From the NCBI GenBank assembly GCA_901472505.1, contig LR590468.1, positions 2,083,501-2,147,500 on the forward strand: a stretch of DNA of 64,000 nt, given 5' to 3'. A program made the translations under genes and the position numbers. Origin of the DNA: Proteus vulgaris (GTDB lineage: Bacteria > Pseudomonadota > Gammaproteobacteria > Enterobacterales > Enterobacteriaceae). Of this stretch, positions 38,873 to 47,444 are shown in pieces; the first letter of the stretch is position 1, and every line of letters starts with the position of its first letter. Below the pieces are notes generated by a model that did no database searches, was not told the DNA's origin, and was given only the letters and a program-made list of their open reading frames with translations.

Positions 38873-38891
38873 TTTGAAATTTGATTTCAAA
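38873..38891. promoter_or_regulatory. Candidate MurR operator 2
   Basis: An inverted repeat TTTGAAAT-TTG-ATTTCAAA, the stronger copy of the motif at 38843. It touches the murQ ribosome binding site (AAAGG), so occupancy could also block translation initiation. MurR is the natural candidate because its gene ends the operon. Confidence 0.62.
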
Positions 38892-38901
38892 GGTTGTTGT
38901 G

Positions 38902-39813
38902 ATGAAAGAAGATGCATTGAGCCAATGTCTTAAAAATGAAAGTAACCAAGAAACAACCCAATTTTCAGAGTTAAGTGCGTTGGAATTGGTCACATTAATC
39001 AATAGTGCAGATATGACTGTTGCACAAGCAGTTAAAAAAGAATTACCTATAATTGCCAAGGTCGTAGAAAAAATTACTGAGTGCTTACAAAGAGGAGGGC
39101 GTATTTTTTATGTTGGCGCGGGAACAAGTGGTCGATTAGCTGTATTAGATAGTGCGGAATGCCCGCCGACTTTTGGGGTATCTCCTACATTAGTGCAGGC
39201 GATTATTGCAGGAGGGCATGATGCAATGCTAAAAGCGGTTGAAAATATTGAAGACAGCCGAGAAGCCGCAATTGAAGAACTTCAGCGTCGTAATCTCTGT
39301 GATAAAGATGTGGTTATTGGTATTGCGGCAAGTGGTCGAACTCCTTTTACTGTCGCAGCTTTACAATATGGTAAAAAAATCAAAGCATTGACGGTATCTA
39401 TTACTACGCGTGGTAAAAGTATGATGAGTGAAATTGCAGATTTATCCATTGCGCCAGACGTAGGCGCTGAGGTTTTAACAGGCTCCACTAGAATGAAAAG
39501 TGGTACAGCTCAAAAAATGATTTTAGGGATGTTAAGCACAAGCGTCATGACTAAGCTTGGAAAAGTGCATAAAAATCTAATGGTAGACGTGATTGCAAGT
39601 AATGAGAAATTGCAACGTCGTGCTGAAGGTATTGTCAGTGAAGTGTGTGGCATTTCTAATGAAAGAGCTAGAACATTGCTAAAAATGGTGAATTATCATC
39701 CTAGAAAAGCCATTTTGATGTATGAGCTTCATCTGAGCGTGGAGAAAGTTGATCAAATCACACAGCAATATCCTTATCGCTCACTACAACAGCAACTCGC
39801 CCTATTTAATTAA
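38902..39813 (+). CDS. murQ: N-acetylmuramic acid 6-phosphate etherase
   Basis: 303 residues from MKEDALSQCLKN, with AAAGG upstream. A SIS-domain lyase: FYVGAGTSGRLAVLDSAECPP is the sugar-phosphate loop with the catalytic Glu, VVIGIAASGRTPF the second conserved segment, and TGSTRMKSGTAQKM a third. It splits the lactyl ether of MurNAc-6-phosphate to give GlcNAc-6-phosphate and D-lactate in peptidoglycan recycling or uptake. First gene of murQ-murP-murR. Confidence 0.95.
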   Translation: MKEDALSQCLKNESNQETTQFSELSALELVTLINSADMTVAQAVKKELPIIAKVVEKITECLQRGGRIFYVGAGTSGRLAVLDSAECPPTFGVSPTLVQAIIAGGHDAMLKAVENIEDSREAAIEELQRRNLCDKDVVIGIAASGRTPFTVAALQYGKKIKALTVSITTRGKSMMSEIADLSIAPDVGAEVLTGSTRMKSGTAQKMILGMLSTSVMTKLGKVHKNLMVDVIASNEKLQRRAEGIVSEVCGISNERARTLLKMVNYHPRKAILMYELHLSVEKVDQITQQYPYRSLQQQLALFN

Positions 39814-39855
39814 TAACAATATGAGTCAATACTCAACATTTTAGCAGGCACCTAT

Positions 39856-41220
39856 ATGGCTAATAAAATAGAACATCTCGATACGTTAGCAATAGAAATA
39901 GAAAAACAGGCGGGTGGGTTTCAAAATGTGGTAACCCTAACACATTGCATGACCCGCATTCGATTGATTTTAAAAGATAGCTCGCTATTTAATGCCGATG
40001 CTTTAAAACAAGTCGAAGGTGTTAAAGGTGTTGTATTTAATGGCGAACAGCATCAAGTGATTGTCGGAATGGGAACGGCGGCAAAAGTGTATTCCATTAT
40101 GAATAAACGGATGCAAAAAAACTCAACAAGTAATGAGGAAGTGTCTGAATCAACACCGGTGAAAAAAGGCTTCTCAATTCGTCGTATGCTAAATACATTA
40201 GCGGCTATTTTTGTTCCTACCATTCCTGCATTAATTGGCTGTGGTTTGATCATGGGGCTAATTAATATTATTCGTTTAGTAGCTCCTGGTTTGGTCGAGC
40301 AATTCCCCGAGCTATTTAAATTATTCAAATTGATCGGTAGTACGGTATTTGCCTATCTCTCTATTATGATCGGGATAAATACAGCTAAAGAGTTAGGGGC
40401 ATCGACTTCGATTGGTGCGGTAATGGCTGGATTATTAGCCATGCCAGGGCTTGCTGATATCACTTTATTTGGTGAGAAATTACAGCCAAACAGTGGCGGG
40501 ATTTTTGCGGTATTAATGGTGGTTGTATTCTCTTCAAAATTAGAACTATGGTTTCGTCGTATTGTTAAAGAGAGCCTTGATCTTATCTTAACACCGTTTG
40601 TGACTATTTTAATTTCTTCGCTTGTCGCAATTATGATATTCCAACCTATTGGTCATTATCTTAATCAGTTATTAGCTCAAGGCGTCTCATTATCGTTATT
40701 AAGCCAAGGTGGTGGTGCTGTTGTAACTGGAGCCACGTTAGGGGGAAGTTTCTTATTTTTACTCTTAACAGGATTACATCAAGGGTTAATTCCTATTCAT
40801 ACCGAAATCTTAAATACCTTTGGTTTAAATTATCTATTCCCTATTTTAGCAATGGGGGGAATGGGGCAAGTAGGAGCGTGCTTTTGGGTTTACTTGCGTA
40901 CTAAAAACCAACGTTTAAAGAAAACATTAATGGGTGCATTGCCTGTGGGTATTTTTGGTGTTGGTGAGCCGTTATTATTTGGTGTTTCTCTTCCATTAGG
41001 TAAACCTTTTGTGGCGGGATGTATTGGTGGTGCGGCCGGTGGGGCATTAATGGCATATTTCCAAGTTGGGATCATTATTCCATTTGGTACTGCTGGGTTA
41101 TCATTAATTCCATTAGTGGGAGATGGGCAAATTATTAAGTTCCTGATAGCGGTATTAGGTGCATGGATTGTCGGCTTTATTGCCAGTATGCTAATGGGAT
41201 TTACGGATCCAGAGAAATAA
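39856..41220 (+). CDS. murP: PTS N-acetylmuramic acid EIIBC component
   Basis: 454 residues. The N-terminal EIIB domain carries the phosphorylated Cys in LTHCMTRIRLIL (near residue 34), followed after a linker near 105 by an EIIC membrane domain with about 10 segments (IPALIGCGLIMGLIN, GVGEPLLFGVSLPLG). There is no EIIA domain, as in MurP, which borrows the glucose EIIA (Crr). It takes up MurNAc and phosphorylates it to feed MurQ. It lies 42 bases after murQ and 24 before murR. Confidence 0.93.
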   Translation: MANKIEHLDTLAIEIEKQAGGFQNVVTLTHCMTRIRLILKDSSLFNADALKQVEGVKGVVFNGEQHQVIVGMGTAAKVYSIMNKRMQKNSTSNEEVSESTPVKKGFSIRRMLNTLAAIFVPTIPALIGCGLIMGLINIIRLVAPGLVEQFPELFKLFKLIGSTVFAYLSIMIGINTAKELGASTSIGAVMAGLLAMPGLADITLFGEKLQPNSGGIFAVLMVVVFSSKLELWFRRIVKESLDLILTPFVTILISSLVAIMIFQPIGHYLNQLLAQGVSLSLLSQGGGAVVTGATLGGSFLFLLLTGLHQGLIPIHTEILNTFGLNYLFPILAMGGMGQVGACFWVYLRTKNQRLKKTLMGALPVGIFGVGEPLLFGVSLPLGKPFVAGCIGGAAGGALMAYFQVGIIIPFGTAGLSLIPLVGDGQIIKFLIAVLGAWIVGFIASMLMGFTDPEK

Positions 41221-41244
41221 GTTAGAAATAAAAAGGATAATAGA

Positions 41245-42097
41245 ATGTCGACACTGACCAAAAAGCTTGAAAGTTTGCGAATACAAGGCAAAGGCACAGA
41301 ACAACGTATTGCTCATTATCTATTAGAGAATAGTGAAAATATCGCCAGTATGAATGCGGCTGAGCTGGCACTTAAAGCGGGTGTAAGTAGTGCTTCTGTT
41401 ATCCGTTTCTCTCGCCAAATGGGATATCGAGGTTATCCTGAATTTAAAATTGATTACCTTTCAGAAGAAAAGCAGCAGAAAAGCAGTGGCGATATTCTTT
41501 ATGGTAATTTAGCGAAAACAGACTCGACTGAATTGATTATTTCCAAAACAGGGCATCTGTTTACCAGCGCTATTTTAGATTCATTGGCGTTGTTAGATCC
41601 AAAGCGTATTGATCTACTGGCTGAAAAAATGGTCTCAGCTAAACGCATTGTTCTGTTTGGTATTGGTGCCTCTGCGGTTGTCGCGAGTGATATTTTTCAT
41701 AAGCTTATTCGCGTGAATAAAAACGTCTTATTTAGTTCAGATCTTCATGCTCAACTGGCTTATTCTGCCAATTTATCAGCGGATGATTTTGCGATTGCAG
41801 TTACTGCACGAGGTAATACTGCGGATATTAATCGGATGCTAAAATCAGCAAAAAATGAAGGCTGTTTAACTGTGGCATTGACTCGTTTTGGGCAAGATGA
41901 AGCAACTCGTTTATCTGACTACACATTGCCTTATTTTTTATGACGAGCAACATTCTCAATTGGGGGTGATTACCCCTCAAGTTTTACAGATGGTAGTTTT
42001 TGATGTGTTGTTTTTTAAATATATGACATTGGCGAGTGAGTCAGCAGAAAAAGCCTTATTAAAAGGGCGAGAAGCTGTTATGCAAGGAAATCAGTAA
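41245..42097 (+). pseudogene. murR: MurR-like RpiR-family repressor, frameshifted
   Basis: The first frame has the RpiR helix-turn-helix (LKAGVSSASVIRFSRQMGYRG near 50-70) and a SIS domain (RIVLFGIGASAVVASDIF, IAVTARGNTADINRML). It stops at DYTLPYFL. The second frame completes it: YDEQHSQLGVITPQVLQ through EAVMQGNQ. The break is one extra T in TTTTTT at 41934-41939; five T gives LPYFYDEQHS. In E. coli MurR represses murQP and responds to MurNAc-6-phosphate. The stop at 42095-42097 overlaps the start of the next gene (TAATG). Confidence 0.9.
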
Positions 42098-42885
42098 TGT
42101 TACTTATCACTACATTAGCGGTAGGTGCTGTTATTGGTTTAATTATTAGCACAACAGGTGTGGGTGGCGGTGTTATAGTTTTACCTGTATTGACGTATTT
42201 TTTTGGTATGAATGCATTAATGGCAGTAGCGACAGCCAATTTATTATCGATGTTGATGAAAGTTACTTCATCTTATATGCATTTTCGTCTTGGTAATATT
42301 CCCTTTAAAAGAGCCATGCTGGTATTAGGAATAATGCTACCAAGTACCTTTTTAGCCAGTGTTTTTGTTAATTATTTAGGTTCATTAGAGCAGTATCAGC
42401 AACAAGTAGAATGGGGAATTAATGCGCTTGTAGTGGGTGCGATTATTTTTTCTCTCATACTCTTTGTACAGAGAATGTTTTTCTCATTACCTCCCGTTGT
42501 GCTTGAGAATACAAAGCTAGCCCCTTTAAATATTAAAGCACTCTTAATGCCTGCGATTGTGGCTGGGATTATTTTAGGCGCAACAGGGGTTGGTGGTGGT
42601 GTGGTGGTTTTACCGCTCTTGCTACGCTATGCCAACCTTTCTATTAAGCAAGCGATTGGTACTTCTATCTTTACTACGACATTGTTATCGGGATCGTCAG
42701 CACTGGCTTATATGCAGGATGGACATACTGATATTCACTTGGCGCTTATATTATTTTTAGGATCGTTGCTCTCTATTCCTCTATCTAAATGGCTATTGAT
42801 AAGAATGCCTGATAAAGTATTTCAGTATGCAACACTAATTTTAATTATTTGTAGTGCTGTGATGATGTTGGCAAAATTATTCTAG
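42097..42885 (+). CDS. TauE/SafE-type membrane exporter
   Basis: 262 residues, 8 predicted membrane segments in two homologous halves, each opening with a glycine-rich motif (ISTTGVGGGVIVLP near 20 and LGATGVGGGVVVLP near 168). This twin repeat is typical of TauE/SafE sulfite or organo-anion exporters. Its start overlaps the murR stop, so it is translationally coupled to the MurNAc operon. Exporting D-lactate or another by-product is conceivable but there is no direct evidence. A second paralogous gene occurs at 51363. Confidence 0.82.
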   Translation: MLLITTLAVGAVIGLIISTTGVGGGVIVLPVLTYFFGMNALMAVATANLLSMLMKVTSSYMHFRLGNIPFKRAMLVLGIMLPSTFLASVFVNYLGSLEQYQQQVEWGINALVVGAIIFSLILFVQRMFFSLPPVVLENTKLAPLNIKALLMPAIVAGIILGATGVGGGVVVLPLLLRYANLSIKQAIGTSIFTTTLLSGSSALAYMQDGHTDIHLALILFLGSLLSIPLSKWLLIRMPDKVFQYATLILIICSAVMMLAKLF

Positions 42886-42895
42886 TGTTGAAATG

Positions 42896-42947
42896 TATAA
42901 TTAATGTTAATTATAAAAAAAGAATAAAATAATAGATAGATAGATAG
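42896..42947. repeat. AT palindrome and (ATAG)4 tetranucleotide repeat
   Basis: A perfect AT-only inverted repeat (TATAATTAA, TG, TTAATTATA; 42896-42915) is followed by an A run. Then four copies of ATAG lie at 42932-42947. The first may act as a weak terminator for the mur operon; the tetranucleotide run is intergenic and too far from a promoter to suggest phase variation. Confidence 0.5.
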
Positions 42948-43187
42948 AATTGATTTTTTTATTAGGTGTTTTTTTTATCTTATTCATTTAATTGAAGTCG
43001 TCGATAATATAAATATAATTTCTCTCTTTTATTTTTGTGTTAATGAAATGTACTATTAACGCTTTATTTTCCCAGAAAATGATTTTAGTCATAAATAGAT
43101 AATTGAGATAACAATCATATTAATATTAATTACGATGTGTTTCACTGGGATCCTCATTTAATACCTATAAGTGAAGGTACTAGTATT

Positions 43188-43289
43188 ATGGAAAATAATA
43201 ATAGGAAAACACCTCATATTAGACGTATTGTCCATATTATGATGTATAAACAACGTCAGTGCTTCCATTTCTCCGTTTTTAACGGGTAA
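43188..43289 (+). CDS. Putative leader peptide of the ornithine carbamoyltransferase operon
   Basis: A 33-codon frame beginning MENNNRKTPHIRRIVHIMMY and ending CFHFSVFNG, with GAAGG 11 bases before the ATG. It is basic, with four Arg and three His, and has no similarity I recognise. It is followed by a small hairpin at its end (CCGTT/AACGG) and a terminator-like stem at 43327-43348, then the operon. This is the layout of attenuators such as pyrBI or ilvB. Role inferred from position only. Confidence 0.5.
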   Translation: MENNNRKTPHIRRIVHIMMYKQRQCFHFSVFNG

Positions 43290-43326
43290 GTCCTCTTTCT
43301 ACACGATAAAAATATAAAATATCTTT

Positions 43327-43366
43327 CCTAATAACATACGTTATTGGGTGATTGTTCTATTTTTTA
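43327..43366 (+). promoter_or_regulatory. Candidate attenuator before the ornithine carbamoyltransferase gene
   Basis: Stem CCTAATAAC, loop ATAC, GTTATTGGG (one T-G pair), with a T6 run about 12 bases later. It lies between the putative leader peptide and the carbamoyltransferase start. The distance between stem and T run is longer than ideal, so a pure terminator is uncertain. Confidence 0.45.
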
Positions 43367-43423
43367 AATAACACACTATTTTTTACTCTATTATTATCAA
43401 AATAATTAGGAGATAGGATTATT

Positions 43424-44416
43424 ATGTCTATTAATATTAAAGGTAGAAGTTTTTTAAAATTACTCGATTTTTCATCTGCTGAAATTCAATATTTATTAAA
43501 GCTTTCTAAATATTTTAAATCATTAAAAATGGCAGGTATTCCTCACCGCTCTTTAGAAGGTAAAAATATCGTTTTATTATTTGAAAAAACCTCAACACGT
43601 ACACGTTGTGCCTTTGAAGTTGCGGGTTATGATTTAGGAATGGGGGTTACTTATCTTGATCCAGGCTCATCACAAATGGGGAAAAAAGAGTCTATTGAAG
43701 ATACTGCGCGTGTATTAGGGCGTTTTTATGATGGTATTGAATACCGTGGTTTTGATCAGTCATTAGTGGAAGAACTAGCTGCAAAATCAGGTGTACCAGT
43801 ATGGAATGGTCTTACCGATAAATTCCATCCAACTCAAATGTTGGCGGATATGCTGACAGTTGAAGAAAACTTTGGTCATTTAAAAGGACTTAAGCTGACC
43901 TTCTTTGGTGATGCCCGTAATAATGTGGCTAATTCGCTGATGGTTGTATGTGCCAAATTAGGGTTACATTTTACCGCATGTGGCCCAGCATCTTTAATGC
44001 CAGAAGAGCAACTTGTGAAGGAATGTCGTGCAATTGCAGCTGAAAACGAAGGCTCTATTACATTGACAGAAGATATCGAGAAAGGGGCAAAAGACGCGGA
44101 TGTTCTCTATACCGATATTTGGGTTTCAATGGGTGAGCCAGATAGTGTTTGGGGGGAGCGAATTCGCTTACTAAAAGCTTATCAAGTTAATGAATCTATG
44201 ATGACAATGGCTAATCCTCATGCGATTTTCTTACACTGTTTACCTTCATTCCATGATCGTTTAACGACTATTGGTGAAGATATTTACCAGAAATTTGGCT
44301 TGAGTGAAATGGAAGTGGCAGATGGTGTTTTTGAGTCTCGCCAATCAAAAGTTTTCGACCAAGCTGAAAACCGTATGCATACCATTAAAGCAGTTATGTT
44401 TGCGACGTTAAGCTAA
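43424..44416 (+). CDS. arcB: Ornithine carbamoyltransferase, catabolic context
   Basis: 330 residues. Carbamoyl-phosphate site STRTR (57-61), [24 protein letters not shown], the ornithine-side DARNNVANS, and the catalytic loop HCLPSFHD near residue 272 are all present, which excludes the knotted YgeW-type enzyme. It interconverts ornithine plus carbamoyl phosphate with citrulline. It is directly followed by carbamate kinase and a basic amino acid antiporter-like gene, favouring a catabolic role (citrulline breakdown to ATP). The anabolic argI/argF name is an alternative. Confidence 0.9.
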   Translation: MSINIKGRSFLKLLDFSSAEIQYLLKLSKYFKSLKMAGIPHRSLEGKNIVLLFEKTSTRTRCAFEVAGYDLGMGVTYLDPGSSQMGKKESIEDTARVLGRFYDGIEYRGFDQSLVEELAAKSGVPVWNGLTDKFHPTQMLADMLTVEENFGHLKGLKLTFFGDARNNVANSLMVVCAKLGLHFTACGPASLMPEEQLVKECRAIAAENEGSITLTEDIEKGAKDADVLYTDIWVSMGEPDSVWGERIRLLKAYQVNESMMTMANPHAIFLHCLPSFHDRLTTIGEDIYQKFGLSEMEVADGVFESRQSKVFDQAENRMHTIKAVMFATLS

Positions 44417-44431
44417 AGCAAGGAGTTAACG

Positions 44432-45379
44432 ATGCCTAAGAAGGTATTTATTGCTTTAGGGGGAAATGCACTAGGTAGTACGCCACTAGAGCAAAAACAG
44501 ATAGTGCGAAAAACCGCAAAGCCGATTGTAGATTTGGTTGAGAAAGGTTACCAAGTCATTATTGGTCACGGAAATGGTCCGCAAGTTGGGATGATCAATT
44601 TAGCTATGGATTATGCATCACAACAGAATATTGGCACACCTTATATGCCATTTGCTGAATGTGGTGCCATGAGCCAAGGCTATATTGGTTATCATTTACA
44701 ACAGGCTATTAATGACGAATTATGTGCACGACATCTGAATAAAAAGCATGGTTGTGCAACTATTGTGACCCAAGTGATTGTTGATAAAAATGATCCTGCT
44801 TTTTTATCACCGACAAAGCCAATTGGTGCGTTTTATACTCAACAGCAAGCTGAGGCTATCCAAAAAGAGCACGGTTTTTATTTTATGGAAGATGCGGGGC
44901 GTGGATATCGTCGAGTTATTCCATCACCCAAACCGTTAGAAATTGTAGAATCACCCATTATTAAACAGCTAGTTGAACGCAATATTGTGGTGATCACGGT
45001 TGGCGGAGGTGGTATTCCCGTTATTCGAAAAGGAGAGTTATTAGAAGGTATTGATGCTGTTATTGATAAAGATAACTCTAGCGCTAAATTAGCTGTCGAA
45101 TTAAAAGCAGATATTTTATTAATATTAACGGCTGTTGATAAAGTCGCTATTAATTTTAATAAACCAGAGCAAATGAATTTAGATAAATTAACCCTTTCTC
45201 AGGCTCAAGAATATATTTCTCAAGGGCAATTTGCTAAAGGAAGTATGTTACCTAAAGTCGAGGCTTGTCTTAATTTTCTAAAGGAGAGTGATAAAGGTGT
45301 ACAAGCGATTATTACTTCTTTAGATAATGCATTATCTGCTTTAGAAGGAAAAACAGGTACAACACTTATTTCTGATTAA
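44432..45379 (+). CDS. arcC: Carbamate kinase
   Basis: 315 residues of the amino acid kinase fold. Motifs: IALGGNALGSTPLEQKQ at the start, VIIGHGNGPQVGMIN near 50, ECGAMSQGYIGYHLQ, VVITVGGGGIPVIRKG near 190 and DKDNSSAKLAVELKADILL. It makes ATP from carbamoyl phosphate, or the reverse. It starts 15 bases after the carbamoyltransferase with AAGGAG upstream, so the two act in sequence. Confidence 0.95.
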   Translation: MPKKVFIALGGNALGSTPLEQKQIVRKTAKPIVDLVEKGYQVIIGHGNGPQVGMINLAMDYASQQNIGTPYMPFAECGAMSQGYIGYHLQQAINDELCARHLNKKHGCATIVTQVIVDKNDPAFLSPTKPIGAFYTQQQAEAIQKEHGFYFMEDAGRGYRRVIPSPKPLEIVESPIIKQLVERNIVVITVGGGGIPVIRKGELLEGIDAVIDKDNSSAKLAVELKADILLILTAVDKVAINFNKPEQMNLDKLTLSQAQEYISQGQFAKGSMLPKVEACLNFLKESDKGVQAIITSLDNALSALEGKTGTTLISD

Positions 45380-45423
45380 TATCATAATTATCATCATTCT
45401 AAATTTAATTCTAAAAATAAACA

Positions 45424-45453
45424 CTGCCAGTTAGATATTATTTCTACTGGCAG
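45424..45453 (+). promoter_or_regulatory. Hairpin between arcC and the YfcC-type transporter
   Basis: Stem CTGCCAGT/ACTGGCAG, extended by TAGA/TCTA with a bulge. No T run follows, so it is more likely a processing element or partial terminator than a full stop. Confidence 0.6.
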
Positions 45454-45483
45454 AGTTACCTCTTATTTAAGTCGAGGGCGCTT

Positions 45484-46995
45484 ATGAAACTTAAAAAGTT
45501 TGCGTTTCCGACCGCATTTACTATTTTATTTGCAATTACAGTAATTGTGGTTGGCTTAACGTGGATTATTCCGGCTGGCGAATATCAACGCTTAAGTTAT
45601 AACTCAACAGAGCCATCATTAGTGGTTGCGAAAATAGATGGTTCTCATGAAGTGTTACCTGCAACTCAAGCCACATTAAATGATTTAAATGTCTCTATTG
45701 AGATTGAGAAATTCACGGATGGGACAATTAAAAAACCGATAGCGATACCCGGAACCTATGAACGTGTAGCACAGCAACCCAAAGGGATAATGGATATTAC
45801 TGAAAGTATGGTGAAAGGGACGATAGAGGGGGCTGATGTTATTGTTTTTATTCTTGTATTGGGGGGGCTTATTGGTGTTGTTAATAAAACAGGGGCATTT
45901 AATGCGGGTTTAACAGCACTGGCAAATCGAACTAAAGGGAAAGAGTTTTTAGTGGTGTTTGGTGTCACCATTATATTATCCATTGGTGGGACAAGTTGTG
46001 GTATTGAAGAAGAAGCTGTGGCTTTCTATCCTATATTAGTCCCCATATTCTTAATACTGGGTTATGACGCTATTGTGTGTGTTGGGGCTATTTTCCTTGC
46101 TTCTTCAATGGGAGCTGGATTTTCAACGGTAAATCCATTTTCAGTGGTGATTGCCTCAAATGCATCAGGTATAAGTTTTATTGAAGGGATCGGCTTTCGT
46201 ACTATTGGGTTAGTCATTGGTACGATTGGTGTTTTGGTTTATTTATATTGGTATTGCAAGAAGATCAAAAAAGATCCGGCTTTCTCTTATAACTATGAAA
46301 ATGCCGAGAGTTTTAAACAGCGCTTTTTAAGTAATTACGATCCTAATGAGATATTAGAATTTTCGTGGCGTCGTAAAGTGATCCTCTGCTTATTTGTTGC
46401 TGCTTTTCCTATTATGGTTTGGGGCGTTATGGATATGGGCTGGTGGTTCCCACAAATGGCGGCTCTTTTCCTTGCTATCGCTATCATCATAATTTTCCTT
46501 TCTAGATTAAAAGAGAAAACAGCCATTGATGGATTTATTCATGGGGCATCTGAACTCGTTGGTGTTTCATTAATTATTGGTTTAGCGCGCGGTGTTAACC
46601 TTGTAATGGAACAAGGTAAAATTGCCGATACTATCCTTGAGTTTATGTCTCATATGGTTGCAGGAATGCCACCAAGCTTATTTTTATTAGCACAACTCGT
46701 CGTCTTTATTTGTTTAGGTTTTATTGTTCCTTCTTCTTCAGGTCTTGCGGTTTTAGCGATGCCAATCATGGCGCCATTAGCTGATGCTGTAGGTGTTCCT
46801 CGTTATATGGTGGTATCTGCATATAATTGGGGACAATATATTATGTTGTTTTTAGCACCGACAGGTTTAGTACTAGCGACATTACAAATGTTAGATATTT
46901 CCTATAACAAATGGTTAAAATTTATTATGCCGATGGTGATATTTATGTTTGTTCTTTCGGCCATATTATTACTTATTCAAGTCGCCCTTTTATAA
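45484..46995 (+). CDS. yfcC: YfcC/ArcD-like basic amino acid antiporter
   Basis: 503 residues with about 12 membrane segments. The N-terminal ITVIVVGLTWIIPAGEYQRL followed by a polar periplasmic region, and the motifs GGTSCGIEEEAVAFYPILVP and PSSSGLAVLAMPIMAPLAD, match the YfcC family of the DcuC-like transporters, often annotated as arginine/ornithine antiporters. Placement after carbamoyltransferase and carbamate kinase suggests exchange of citrulline or arginine for ornithine. Inner membrane. Confidence 0.85.
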   Translation: MKLKKFAFPTAFTILFAITVIVVGLTWIIPAGEYQRLSYNSTEPSLVVAKIDGSHEVLPATQATLNDLNVSIEIEKFTDGTIKKPIAIPGTYERVAQQPKGIMDITESMVKGTIEGADVIVFILVLGGLIGVVNKTGAFNAGLTALANRTKGKEFLVVFGVTIILSIGGTSCGIEEEAVAFYPILVPIFLILGYDAIVCVGAIFLASSMGAGFSTVNPFSVVIASNASGISFIEGIGFRTIGLVIGTIGVLVYLYWYCKKIKKDPAFSYNYENAESFKQRFLSNYDPNEILEFSWRRKVILCLFVAAFPIMVWGVMDMGWWFPQMAALFLAIAIIIIFLSRLKEKTAIDGFIHGASELVGVSLIIGLARGVNLVMEQGKIADTILEFMSHMVAGMPPSLFLLAQLVVFICLGFIVPSSSGLAVLAMPIMAPLADAVGVPRYMVVSAYNWGQYIMLFLAPTGLVLATLQMLDISYNKWLKFIMPMVIFMFVLSAILLLIQVALL

Positions 46996-47237
46996 TATTA
47001 AATAGGTGTGTTTATATTGATAAATGGATTTTCAGTTATTCTGTAGTGTGATATTAATCTAGTTTTTTATGCTGTTATCAGTGATATTTTTTGGTTTTCA
47101 TTAGAAGTGATCTAGCTCTCGTTTTTAATGGCAATAAAAAATAAACTGAAAAAAAAGGTTGTTAATTTGTAGAAGTTATGTTTTTTTAAATACAGATAAC
47201 ACGTAAACACATCATTAAATTCATTGATAGGTAACCC

Positions 47238-47336
47238 ATGATCATTACTACTCTACTACAAAGCCTACGACTAACAGCGCACATCGCGGCTGTGGTTGGC
47301 GTGCGTGTGGTGGTGGTCGTCGGCAAAGCGCCGTAA
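47238..47336 (+). CDS. ivbL: ilvBN operon leader peptide
   Basis: A 32-codon frame with eight valines within eleven residues (VVGVRVVVVV) plus leucine codons near the start (TLLQSLRL), and it ends GKAP. This is the Val/Leu-control peptide of the acetohydroxyacid synthase I operon, as in E. coli IvbL. It is followed by the attenuator at 47362. The local GC content is much higher than the surroundings, as expected for the paired RNA structures. Confidence 0.92.
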   Translation: MIITTLLQSLRLTAHIAAVVGVRVVVVVGKAP

Positions 47337-47361
47337 CGGGTCCGAATCAACATAGTTTCGC

Positions 47362-47395
47362 AACCCCGCCGGCGCATTAACCGGGCGGGGTTTTT
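47362..47395 (+). terminator. ilvB attenuator terminator
   Basis: GC-rich stem AACCCCGCC/GGCGGGGTT with a short loop, then TTTTT, 50 bp before ilvB. Ribosome stalling in ivbL at low Val or Leu would prevent it from forming. Confidence 0.9.
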
Positions 47396-47444
47396 CATTT
47401 CTACCTGCCCATAAAGTCCGGCTTAGAACAAAGGACATAGAAAA

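Noticed and set aside
42932..42947. (ATAG)4 repeat as a phase-variation tract
   Set aside because: It is intergenic, short, and far from any start or promoter that I could place.
43424..44416. Knotted carbamoyltransferase YgeW, expected near ygeX-ygeY-type genes
   Set aside because: The protein has standard ornithine carbamoyltransferase motifs ([17 protein letters not shown]) and lacks the YgeW pattern.
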